Source: an uncultured Bacteroidales bacterium
GTDB taxonomy: Bacteria; Bacteroidota; Bacteroidia; Bacteroidales; Paludibacteraceae
Direction: 5' to 3'
DNA: 31,512 nucleotides
Assembly (NCBI GenBank): GCA_937911935.1
Contig: CALDQH010000043.1
Location: 1-31,512 of the forward strand
The translations under genes and the position numbers were made by a program. Shown here piece after piece: positions 1 through 7,045 of the stretch. Below the pieces are notes generated by a model. The model had not been told where the DNA came from. It searched no databases and saw only the letters and a list, made by a program, of their open reading frames with translations. Numbering within the stretch: position 1 is the stretch's first letter; the number at the start of each line of letters is the position of its first letter.

Positions 1-954
1 GAACGAATCGGCACCGTATTTAGCATAGTGACCTGAAGTTACCCACAATTCCTTTTGACCAATATGAGGAGTCATTACTTGTTGATAACCAAAACGTTTT
101 TGGATTTGTTTTAAGAAATCTTCCAAACGCAAACGCAATGCTGTTCCTTTTGGCAACCACAAAGGCAAACCTTTACCTACAGGTTCGCTAAAGGTAAATA
201 GTTCTAATTCTTTGCCAATTTTGCGGTGGTCGCGTTTTTTGGCTTCTTCCATTAGTTGCAAGTATTCGTCCAACATTTTCTTTTTGGGGAACGAAATACC
301 ATACAAACGGGTTAATTGTTTGCGGGTAGCATCACCACGCCAGTAGGCACCTGCCACACTGGTAATTTTAAAGGCTTTAATCAAACCAACGTTGGTGATG
401 TGTGGACCTTTACACAAATCGACAAAGCCGCCTTGGCGATAAATGGTAATAGTACCATCTTCTAAGTCGTTGATCAATTCCAATTTGTACGATTCATTTT
501 TAGCAGCAAACATAGCCAACGCATCTGCTTTGCTGATTTCTTCGCGTACCACTTGTTCTTTGCGAGCTACAATTTCCATTACTTTGGCTTCGATAGCAGC
601 AAAGTCACTTTCTTTGATAACAGCAGTACCTGGATCGACATCGTAGTAGAAACCGCTTTCGATAGCAGGACCAATACCAAATTGAATGCCAGGATACAAT
701 TCTTGCAAAGCTTCTGCCATTAAGTGTGCAGAGGTATGCCAAAAGGCGTGCTTACCTTCGGCATCATCCCATTTGAACAATTTAATGGTAGCGTCCTCGG
801 TGATAGGACGATCTATTTCGGTTACGGTATCGTTTACTTGTACTGCAATAACATCTTGTGCCAAACGCGTACTAATGCTTTCGGCAATTTGAAAACCCGT
901 TACGCCATTTTCATATTCGCGTACGGAACCATCGGGAAAAGTAATTTTAATCAT
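1..954 (-). CDS. thrS: Threonyl-tRNA synthetase, N-terminal 318 codons (cut by the window edge)
   Basis: Charges tRNA-Thr with threonine in the cytoplasm. The ATG is at 954-952 and the frame stays open to base 1, so about half of the usual ~640 residues is present. Visible in order: an N-terminal TGS domain beginning MIKITFPDGSVREYENG, the editing domain with its HTSAH (HxxxH) metal-type motif in HTSAHLMAEALQELYPG, then the start of the class II catalytic core (LPKGTALRLRLEDFL, GYQQVMTPHI, SGHYAKYGADSF). The gene lies 87 bases downstream of nth on the same strand and may be read through from it or have its own promoter; I see no convincing -33/-7 pair in the gap. No defect seen in the part present. 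Confidence 0.97.
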   Translation of the reverse strand, partial: MIKITFPDGSVREYENGVTGFQIAESISTRLAQDVIAVQVNDTVTEIDRPITEDATIKLFKWDDAEGKHAFWHTSAHLMAEALQELYPGIQFGIGPAIESGFYYDVDPGTAVIKESDFAAIEAKVMEIVARKEQVVREEISKADALAMFAAKNESYKLELINDLEDGTITIYRQGGFVDLCKGPHITNVGLIKAFKITSVAGAYWRGDATRKQLTRLYGISFPKKKMLDEYLQLMEEAKKRDHRKIGKELELFTFSEPVGKGLPLWLPKGTALRLRLEDFLKQIQKRFGYQQVMTPHIGQKELWVTSGHYAKYGADSF

Positions 955-1041
955 AATTGTTCTATTTTTTGTGGACTACAACTTCCACGTTATTTTTGAG
1001 CATGTAAAGTTAATTCTTTTCGACGAAAATCGACTGATATT

Positions 1042-1683
1042 TTAGTATTTTTTGGCATACGAGGGGCAAATAGATGCCAATCCGCAATTGCCGCATTTGG
1101 GCATGCGTGCTGTACAGACATATCTACCATGCAAAAGTAGCCAATGATGCGCCACCGCCCACTCTTCTCTGGGAATGTATTTGGTAAGTTCCTTTTCGAC
1201 CGACAACGGTGTTGTAGCACTACGCGCCACCAAACCCAAACGATGCGCTACCCTAAAAACGTGCGTATCGACAGGCATGGCAGGCTGATTAAAAGCCACC
1301 GCCATGACCACACTGGCCGTTTTACGACCAACACCGGGCAAAGTTTGCAACAACTCCAAACTATCAGGGACAACGCCCCCAAAATCTTGCTGCAATTTTT
1401 GTGCCAATGCCAACAAATGTTTGGCCTTATTATTGGGATAAGAAACAGATTGAATATAAAAGTAGATAGCATCGACAGATGCCTCTGCCATTTTTTGAGG
1501 AGTAGGAAAAGCCTCAAACAAAGCAGGCGTTATTTGATTGACGCGCTTGTCTGTACATTGCGCAGACAGCACCACTGCCACCAACAACTCAAAAGGATTG
1601 GAAAAATGTAATTCCGACTCGGCTACAGGCATATTCGCTCTAAACCAAGCCAAAACCGCATCGTATTTTTCTTTGCGTGTCAC
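1042..1683 (-). CDS. nth: Endonuclease III (DNA glycosylase/AP lyase)
   Basis: Removes oxidised pyrimidines and nicks the abasic site in base excision repair. The helix-hairpin-helix LPGVGRKTASVV carries the catalytic lysine (Lys121, counting the GTG as 1), Asp139 sits in VDTHVFRVAHRLG, and the iron-sulfur cysteines are 190, 197, 200 and 206 (C-X6-C-X2-C-X5-C). At 213 residues it matches the usual ~211. I chose the GTG at 1683-1681 because family homology begins there (TRKEKYDAVLAWF) and no in-frame ATG lies nearer than inside rng. The GTG follows the rng stop by a single base, which suggests translational coupling. The longer open frame up to 1878 is only rng read out of frame. Confidence 0.95.
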   Translation of the reverse strand: MTRKEKYDAVLAWFRANMPVAESELHFSNPFELLVAVVLSAQCTDKRVNQITPALFEAFPTPQKMAEASVDAIYFYIQSVSYPNNKAKHLLALAQKLQQDFGGVVPDSLELLQTLPGVGRKTASVVMAVAFNQPAMPVDTHVFRVAHRLGLVARSATTPLSVEKELTKYIPREEWAVAHHWLLLHGRYVCTARMPKCGNCGLASICPSYAKKY

Positions 1684-1684
1684 G

Positions 1685-3265
1685 TTATGCCATTCCCATA
1701 TTATCGTGAACGTCCAACTCATTGCCGCTGGCATCCACAAATTTGTACTGCAACAAAGCAAAGTCGTAATTGGGTAGTACACGGAACCTAAATCCGTATT
1801 TCCAGCGCCACTTGCGCAAAACACTCCAAAAACCTTGGCGCAAATAGGCATATACAAACGGATGCACATACAACACAAAACGCTTGGTTTTAAGTTGCTT
1901 TTCGACCATTTCTATTTTAGTTGCCAACCAATCGACAAACAAAATAGACGAACGGATTTTTGCATGTCCACCACAGGTAGGACAAACTTCTTGGGTTTCT
2001 ACCTCGGTAACAGGACGAACACGCTGACGGGTTATCTGCATCAAACCAAACTTGGTCAAAGGCAAAACCTGATGTTTGGCAGAATCGTTTTTCATATTCG
2101 CACACATACGCTCATACACCTGTTGTTTGTGTTCGGCTGTGCGCATATCAATCAAGTCGATAATCACAATGCCACCCATATCGCGCAAACGCATTTGGTG
2201 GGCAATTTCATCGACGGCTGCCATGTTTACCTCAAAGGCATTTTCTTCTTGCACATTGCTCGATTTATTGCGTGTACCGCTATTTACATCGATAACATGC
2301 AAAGCTTCTGTATGTTCGATAACCAAGTAAGCCCCTTTTCTAAACGGCACAATGCGTCCAAAAGACGATTTTATCTGCTTGGTTAGGTTATAAACATCGA
2401 ATATAGGCAACTCGTCGTCGTAGTATTTTACGATAGAGGTACGCGACGGTTCTATTAGTTTAACGTACGACTTAATCGCCTCATAAACCTCCTTGTCATT
2501 TACCACAATTTGGTCGTAATTCGGATTGAAATGATCGCGCAGAATGGCTTCGGCACGACCTATTTCTTCGATAATAAGCGACGGATTTTCTTTGCTTTGT
2601 TGGATGTTGCGCAAAGCTTCTTCCCAACGTTCAATGAGCACTTCCAACTCGTTGGTCAACTCTTGCGCCGACTTGCCTTCTGCTACCGTTCTGACGATTA
2701 CCCCGTAATTTTGAGGTTTTGCAGCCTGAAGGATTTTCTTTAAACGGAAACGTTCTTCGTGCGCATGGATTTTTTGCGAAATAGACACCTTATTACCAAA
2801 AGGCAACAACACCAAGCATCTGCCTGCCAACGATATTTCGGCGGTCAAGCGAGGGCCTTTGGTCGAAATGGGCTCTTTTACCACCTGCACCAATACTTCC
2901 TTACCGCCTACCAGGTAATCGGTGATAACACCATCCTTGGGCAATTCCTCGGTGGGTTGCACACGGTTCATGGATGGTTGTTTTTTTCGATTTACCAGAA
3001 CCGACGTCAAGAACTGTTGAGACGAAGAAAAATACAAACCCAAATCCAAGTAATGCAAAAAAGCGTCTTTTTCAAATCCGACATCGACAAATGCCGCATT
3101 CAATCCGGGCATTACCTTTTTTACCTTTGCCAGATACACGTTACCCACAGAAAAAGTCGCTTCACGACTTTCCCTGCTAAATTCTACCAAACGTCCATCC
3201 TCGGTTAGAGCAATGGATATTTGCTGAGGGGTTACATCCAATATTAACTTACTTTCCATCTGCAA
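1685..3265 (-). CDS. rng: Ribonuclease G (RNase E/G family)
   Basis: Single-strand-specific endoribonuclease for rRNA maturation and mRNA turnover. An N-terminal S1-like RNA-binding domain (GNVYLAKVKKVMPGLNAAFVD, about residues 40-145) has a family-typical insertion after YLDLG. The catalytic aspartates are Asp326 in HVIDVNSG and Asp370 in VIIDLIDM, and the zinc-link is CPTCGG (Cys428, Cys431). Its 526 residues fit RNase G rather than the longer RNase E, as there is no C-terminal scaffold. It may start at M1 (3265) or M3 (3259). It lies 75 bases after the small basic ORF and one base before nth, in the cluster headed by HU. Confidence 0.96.
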   Translation of the reverse strand: MQMESKLILDVTPQQISIALTEDGRLVEFSRESREATFSVGNVYLAKVKKVMPGLNAAFVDVGFEKDAFLHYLDLGLYFSSSQQFLTSVLVNRKKQPSMNRVQPTEELPKDGVITDYLVGGKEVLVQVVKEPISTKGPRLTAEISLAGRCLVLLPFGNKVSISQKIHAHEERFRLKKILQAAKPQNYGVIVRTVAEGKSAQELTNELEVLIERWEEALRNIQQSKENPSLIIEEIGRAEAILRDHFNPNYDQIVVNDKEVYEAIKSYVKLIEPSRTSIVKYYDDELPIFDVYNLTKQIKSSFGRIVPFRKGAYLVIEHTEALHVIDVNSGTRNKSSNVQEENAFEVNMAAVDEIAHQMRLRDMGGIVIIDLIDMRTAEHKQQVYERMCANMKNDSAKHQVLPLTKFGLMQITRQRVRPVTEVETQEVCPTCGGHAKIRSSILFVDWLATKIEMVEKQLKTKRFVLYVHPFVYAYLRQGFWSVLRKWRWKYGFRFRVLPNYDFALLQYKFVDASGNELDVHDNMGMA

Positions 3266-3340
3266 AGGTCTTCATACAGAAAAGAACAAACATAGCGAAA
3301 ATTTATGTTTGTTCTTTCTATTTCTGTCAAAACTTAGAAA

Positions 3341-3433
3341 TTATTTTTTCTTTTTGTGACGATCTTTTCTAAGTCTTTTTTTACGTTTGTGAGTAGACAT
3401 TTTATGTCTTTTTCTTTTTTTTCCGCTTGGCAT
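3341..3433 (-). CDS. Very small basic protein, AURKAIP1/COX24 (mS38-like) family, probable ribosomal protein
   Basis: A 30-residue ORF, ATG at 3433-3431 and TAA at 3343-3341. It begins MPSGKKRKRHKMSTHK and ends LRKDRHKKKK, so roughly two thirds of the residues are Lys, Arg or His. I recognise this from memory as the short conserved Bacteroidota protein annotated as AURKAIP1/COX24 domain-containing, related to mitochondrial ribosomal protein mS38; that link has not been searched here. The in-frame Met12 (MSTHKRKK) is a possible alternative start. It sits between HU (27 bases upstream) and rng, a placement I recall as conserved in Bacteroidales. Its length puts it below most gene-finder cut-offs. 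Confidence 0.82.
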   Translation of the reverse strand: MPSGKKRKRHKMSTHKRKKRLRKDRHKKKK

Positions 3434-3459
3434 AACTGTATGATTTTAAATATTTGTAA

Positions 3460-3741
3460 TTATCCGTTGTTTTTTACTGCTTCTACAAAAGTTTTAGCAG
3501 GTTTAAAAGAAGGAATGTTGTGAGCAGGAATCGTAATGGTAATGTTTTTAGAAATGTTACGAGCTACTTTTTGTTTTCTTTCTTTTACAATAAAACTACC
3601 AAATCCGCGTAGATATACATTTTCGTTAGCAGATAGCGAGTTTTTTACTTGAGTCATAAAACCTTCTACTACCTTTAGTACATCTTCTTTGTCGATGCCA
3701 GTTTGGCTAGCAATTTCGGTTACAATTTCAGCTTTAGTCAT
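3460..3741 (-). CDS. HU family DNA-binding protein
   Basis: Nucleoid-associated histone-like dimer that bends DNA. At 93 residues it has the family length: an N-terminal helical dimerisation part (MTKAEIVTEIASQTGI, DVLKVVEGFM), the glycine signature LRGFGSFIVKERK, then the beta-arm with the intercalating proline region (TITIPAHNIPSFKPAKTF) and the C-terminal helix FVEAVKN. It is the first gene of the minus-strand cluster HU - small basic protein - rng - nth, and diverges from mutY across 167 bases. A -7-like TATATTTG lies 58 bases upstream. Several HU paralogues are usual per genome, so no specific symbol is given. Confidence 0.96.
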   Translation of the reverse strand: MTKAEIVTEIASQTGIDKEDVLKVVEGFMTQVKNSLSANENVYLRGFGSFIVKERKQKVARNISKNITITIPAHNIPSFKPAKTFVEAVKNNG

Positions 3742-3798
3742 ATTATGTATTTTTTTATCAGTTATTTAGCCTAAATTCTGTTTTTGCAAAACAGAGTG

Positions 3799-3806
3799 CA
3801 AATATA
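3799..3806 (-). promoter_or_regulatory. Probable -7 box (TATATTTG) of the HU cluster
   Basis: The minus strand reads TATATTTG, an exact match to the Bacteroidota TAnnTTTG element, followed by an AT-rich leader of about 50 bases to the HU ATG. The position 18 bases further upstream is not a good TTTG, so the -33 element is weak or absent. Confidence 0.5.
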
Positions 3807-3908
3807 GTACTTTTCTTTTAGAATAACCATACTTTTGATAAAGAATTGAGATTTTTTTTTGAATTCACTTTTTTGACGTAATTTTACGGTACTTTTAACA
3901 CCAAAAAG

Positions 3909-4937
3909 ATGAAAATAAGTGCCACATTATTAGAATGGTATAACCAAAACAAGCGCGATTTACCTTGGAGAAATACAACCGATGCATACGCTATTTGGGT
4001 ATCAGAAATCATACTGCAGCAAACCCGTGTTGCACAAGGAATTGACTATTACAGGCGTTTTTTAGAGGCATTTCCCACAGTAAGCGATTTGGCACAAGCA
4101 TCGCAAACCGATGTATTACGCTTGTGGCAGGGTTTAGGCTATTACTCCAGGGCTCGAAACATGCACAAAGCTGCCCAGATTGTTGCCTCTCAACACCAAG
4201 GCATATTCCCTACCGAATATACACAACTACTTACCCTACCTGGCATCGGCAGTTATACAGCAGCTGCCATTGCTTCTTTCGCAAGCAACGCTCCACACGC
4301 CGTCATCGACGGAAATGTGTATCGGGTTTTGTCGCGTCTGTTTGGCATCGAAGCCCCTATTGATAGCACCGAGGGCAAAAAATTATTTGCCGATTTGGCG
4401 CAAGACCAATTGGACAAAAAAAATGCAGCCGCCTACAACCAAGCCATCATGGATTTTGGAGCTACCCAATGTACCCCAGCCTCGCCAGCCTGCTTGGCAT
4501 GTCCCTTTGTAGAGCAATGCGAAGCTGCACGCAGCCACAAAACAGATCTTTTACCTGTAAAATTGGGTAAGACCAAGCAACGAGAACGCTATTTTTGGTA
4601 TTTCGACATTTGGAAAGACAACACCACCTACTTGCAACAACGCACCCAAAAAGACATTTGGCAAGGCTTGTACCAACCCTACCTGATCGAAGAAAATCTG
4701 CCAGAAACAGAAATTGCCAATCTGCCCATTGTGCAAAAAACCAAAGGACAAATCGTGGCTATCTCGCCCGTTTACAAACACGTGTTAAGCCACCAAATTA
4801 TTTTGGCAAAGTTTGTCCGTTTGCACATCGAAAACGAATCGGAACTGTTGCAAGATTTTATAAAAACCACAGCCCAAGACATCGATAACTACCCTGTATG
4901 CAGGCTCATTTCGCGCTACCGTTCCCAAAAAGGGTAA
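3909..4937 (+). CDS. mutY: A/G-specific adenine glycosylase
   Basis: Removes adenine mispaired with 8-oxoguanine. The catalytic Glu33 lies in SEIILQQTRV, the helix-hairpin-helix is LPGIGSYTAAA (110-120), Asp134 is in VIDGNVYRV, and the iron-sulfur cysteines are 188, 195, 198 and 204 with the same C-X6-C-X2-C-X5-C spacing as the Nth in this window. The C-terminal third (about 220-340) is the NUDIX-like 8-oxoG recognition domain. Its 342 residues match the family. It is divergent from HU and convergent with the CotH-like gene, with a strong hairpin terminator 28 bases after the stop. A TACTTTTA at 3890-3897 is a weak -7 candidate. Confidence 0.97.
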   Translation: MKISATLLEWYNQNKRDLPWRNTTDAYAIWVSEIILQQTRVAQGIDYYRRFLEAFPTVSDLAQASQTDVLRLWQGLGYYSRARNMHKAAQIVASQHQGIFPTEYTQLLTLPGIGSYTAAAIASFASNAPHAVIDGNVYRVLSRLFGIEAPIDSTEGKKLFADLAQDQLDKKNAAAYNQAIMDFGATQCTPASPACLACPFVEQCEAARSHKTDLLPVKLGKTKQRERYFWYFDIWKDNTTYLQQRTQKDIWQGLYQPYLIEENLPETEIANLPIVQKTKGQIVAISPVYKHVLSHQIILAKFVRLHIENESELLQDFIKTTAQDIDNYPVCRLISRYRSQKG

Positions 4938-4964
4938 TGTTGTCAAAAAAGCATAACAAAAAAC

Positions 4965-4991
4965 AAGGCTGGCAATTATCATGCCAGCCTT
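4965..4991. terminator. Bidirectional terminator between mutY and the CotH-like gene
   Basis: A 10-bp perfect stem, AAGGCTGGCA and TGCCAGCCTT, closes a 7-base loop. T-rich sequence follows on the plus strand (TATCCTTATTTTTCT) and A-rich sequence precedes it, giving a U-tract for the minus-strand transcript too. It lies between two convergent stops. Confidence 0.88.
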
Positions 4992-5011
4992 ATCCTTATT
5001 TTTCTACTTAA

Positions 5012-6934
5012 TTAGTAAACGATAATCTTTCTAATTTGTACTCCATCGGCAGTAGTCACATGCAACAAGTAAGTACCAGGTTGTACATTCAAATGCAAAG
5101 TAGAAGATGCATCTTGGAATGTTTGCAATACTTTGCCCGATAGATCGCTTAGTGTAACAGCGCTCACAGCACTTTCGCTTGCAATGTTAATATTGCCCCT
5201 CGTTGGGTTGGGATAAACACTAACTTGCAAAGCTTGTTCTTCGGTAACATCTACGGTGCCAAATTGGGTATCTAACCACGCCAAACGAGCCGACAGAATA
5301 TCATAAAAGGCTTGTTTACGTTCCAATACATTGGCATTGCCGTATTCGGGCCATTTTTGGCAGTCGCATTGCGAAGCCATGGTAATTTTATCGATAAAGG
5401 CATCTACCTCAGCGCGCAAGTAAGGCATAAGGCTACCTCTTTTTTCTAACCAACGCTTGCGAACGGCATCTTGGAAACGTGGGAACTGAGCAATTTGGTC
5501 AATCCATTTTACCCCATACGACCAATCCTCGTGGATGAACGTATTGTTCATGTTCCAAAGCGTATTACCAAAATCCCATACAGGTCCAAAAATCAATTTG
5601 GTATTTTCGCCTCTTTCTTTGTGCAAGTAGCAACTACCGTGAAAACCTTCGCGGTTTGCCAAAATCTCATAGACCAAATAGTAGTTTACCAACGAGTCCA
5701 TATCGATGTATTTTTCCCACTCGGTACTGCTCTTGTCTTCGGCATAAACCGCATCGTTTGCCAAATTCAAGAAGTTGGTAATGTAGGCTTCTTGTTGATA
5801 AGACAACTCTTCGGGCGATTTGTAGGTAAACCACATTGGTTGTGCATATTCTGTACCATACCACTCATCTTTTTTATAGATGGTGATATGGGGATCGTCT
5901 TCGTAGTTATCTATTTCTAACAACCATCCACCAGTCACTTTTTCGGGATCGGTTTCCAAATCGTCTTGTTCTTCTATTTTAACACGATTAGACGATACCT
6001 TGATATGGTCGGTCAAGAAATACAAACCACGATACTCGCCATTTAAAAACAGTTCGACAGGCTCGGCAGTAGGAGTATAACCCAATTCAAAAAATCTACT
6101 CAACGCAAATCCTGCTGTATTGCGCAAAAAGCCGTAGTTATCGTCAGCATGCGCCAACAAGGTATAGCTTTTATCGGTGGTCATGTTAAGTAGCGATGCT
6201 TTCTTATCCATCTTGATGCGATAAGGCTTTTTATCAAAACCAATCCAGGTATAGTTACCTCTACCTTTCACTTCGGTAACCAAAGGCGAAGCCTTAGAAC
6301 CGCTCGAAGAATAACCTTCGTTATCCAAAGCATCGATATACAACGAACCACTTACGTATTCCTCTTTCGATTCAATGGGAGCTTTATTCTCGGTATTCAA
6401 ATATAACACAGGAACGGTTGCCGAGTGCGGATCACAATTGGCTTTGGGCAATTCGGGTCCTGGAGTTGGATTAGGTGTTGGTGTTGAGTTACCATTATCG
6501 AATGACGCTTTGCTTTGCCATGCACCTTGGTACCAGTTTCTGTCTTTATTATCTTCTGGCACAAAAATGTAGTCAGCAGTGATGGTTTTGTCGGTAGTAG
6601 CCGTTCTGATTTCTTCACGTTCAAGCGCAATCATATCCTTGAACTCAACAAAGTTGTATTGGTTATAAGTACCATCTTCCAATGTGGTTTCTGTAAAAAT
6701 ATAACGATATACATTTCTAATAGTAGAAGGCACTTTGTACGACCATACATTGTCGCCTTCATGCTTCATGGTAACAAGCACCGTACCAACTTCATCTCTG
6801 TAACCATACGAAAATTTAACTTCCTTGAATTTGGTTACTGAGTTGTCGTAGTAAATGGTGCCTTTGGGAATATTTAGCGCAAAGCAAGACAAGGCAGCAA
6901 ATACAGCTAACGTAACGAGTAGTAATTTTTTCAT
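5012..6934 (-). CDS. Secreted CotH-like protein with N-terminal carbohydrate-binding-like domain and T9SS sorting domain
   Basis: The 640 residues read: signal peptide (1-19, MKKLLLVTLAVFAALSCFA); a domain of about 120 residues (GTIYYDNS, VWSYKVPS, YRYIFTETT) that resembles CBM25/26-type starch-binding modules; a Pro/Thr linker (NSTPTPNPTPGP); a CotH-type domain (about 170-540: VKGRGNYTW, KKPYRIKMDKKASLLNM, FLRNTAGFALSR, YRGLYFLTDHIK, YYLVYEILANREG, FGPVWDFGNTLW); and a type A T9SS C-terminal domain (VSVYPNPTRGNI, PGTYLLHVTT, ending KIIVY). CotH proteins are kinase-fold, and some phosphorylate proteins. Here the usual WDFD is WDFG, so activity is doubtful. The product is predicted to cross the outer membrane through T9SS and stay surface-bound. 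It lies downstream of the giant gene but has its own promoter. Confidence 0.9.
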   Translation of the reverse strand: MKKLLLVTLAVFAALSCFALNIPKGTIYYDNSVTKFKEVKFSYGYRDEVGTVLVTMKHEGDNVWSYKVPSTIRNVYRYIFTETTLEDGTYNQYNFVEFKDMIALEREEIRTATTDKTITADYIFVPEDNKDRNWYQGAWQSKASFDNGNSTPTPNPTPGPELPKANCDPHSATVPVLYLNTENKAPIESKEEYVSGSLYIDALDNEGYSSSGSKASPLVTEVKGRGNYTWIGFDKKPYRIKMDKKASLLNMTTDKSYTLLAHADDNYGFLRNTAGFALSRFFELGYTPTAEPVELFLNGEYRGLYFLTDHIKVSSNRVKIEEQDDLETDPEKVTGGWLLEIDNYEDDPHITIYKKDEWYGTEYAQPMWFTYKSPEELSYQQEAYITNFLNLANDAVYAEDKSSTEWEKYIDMDSLVNYYLVYEILANREGFHGSCYLHKERGENTKLIFGPVWDFGNTLWNMNNTFIHEDWSYGVKWIDQIAQFPRFQDAVRKRWLEKRGSLMPYLRAEVDAFIDKITMASQCDCQKWPEYGNANVLERKQAFYDILSARLAWLDTQFGTVDVTEEQALQVSVYPNPTRGNINIASESAVSAVTLSDLSGKVLQTFQDASSTLHLNVQPGTYLLHVTTADGVQIRKIIVY

Positions 6935-6982
6935 ATTCTATTTATTAAGGTATTTATTCTATACAAAGCACAACATTGCAGA

Positions 6983-7012
6983 CAAAGATAATAAAAAAAG
7001 TCGGAAATCAAA
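6983..7012 (-). promoter_or_regulatory. Promoter of the CotH-like gene (TTTG-N18-TATCTTTG)
   Basis: On the minus strand, TTTG (7012-7009) is followed after exactly 18 bases by TATCTTTG (6990-6983), a full match to the Bacteroidota -33/-7 consensus. The start codon is about 48 bases downstream of the -7 box. The -33 box coincides with the 4-base loop of the upstream gene's terminator. Confidence 0.72.
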
Positions 7013-7026
7013 ATTTCCGACTTTTT
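6995..7026 (-). terminator. Terminator of the giant repeat-protein gene
   Basis: The 9-bp stem GTCGGAAAT/ATTTCCGAC is extended by five A-T pairs and closes a CAAA loop, 20 bases after the giant gene's stop. The minus-strand transcript ends in a run of U. The A/T flanks would also allow some termination on the other strand. Confidence 0.88.
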
Positions 7027-7045
7027 GCAGGTTATAGAAAGGTGT

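Noticed and set aside
971..988. GTGGA...TCCAC inverted repeat in the thrS leader as a regulatory hairpin
   Set aside because: Only 5 bp with an 8-base loop; too weak to call without comparison.
1017..1029. TTTTCG-A-CGAAAA palindrome after nth as a terminator
   Set aside because: No T-run follows on the minus strand and thrS is close downstream; it may be chance.
1684..1878. Longer N-terminal extension of nth (open frame to 1878)
   Set aside because: It lies wholly inside rng in another frame and has no endonuclease III similarity; homology starts at the GTG at 1683.
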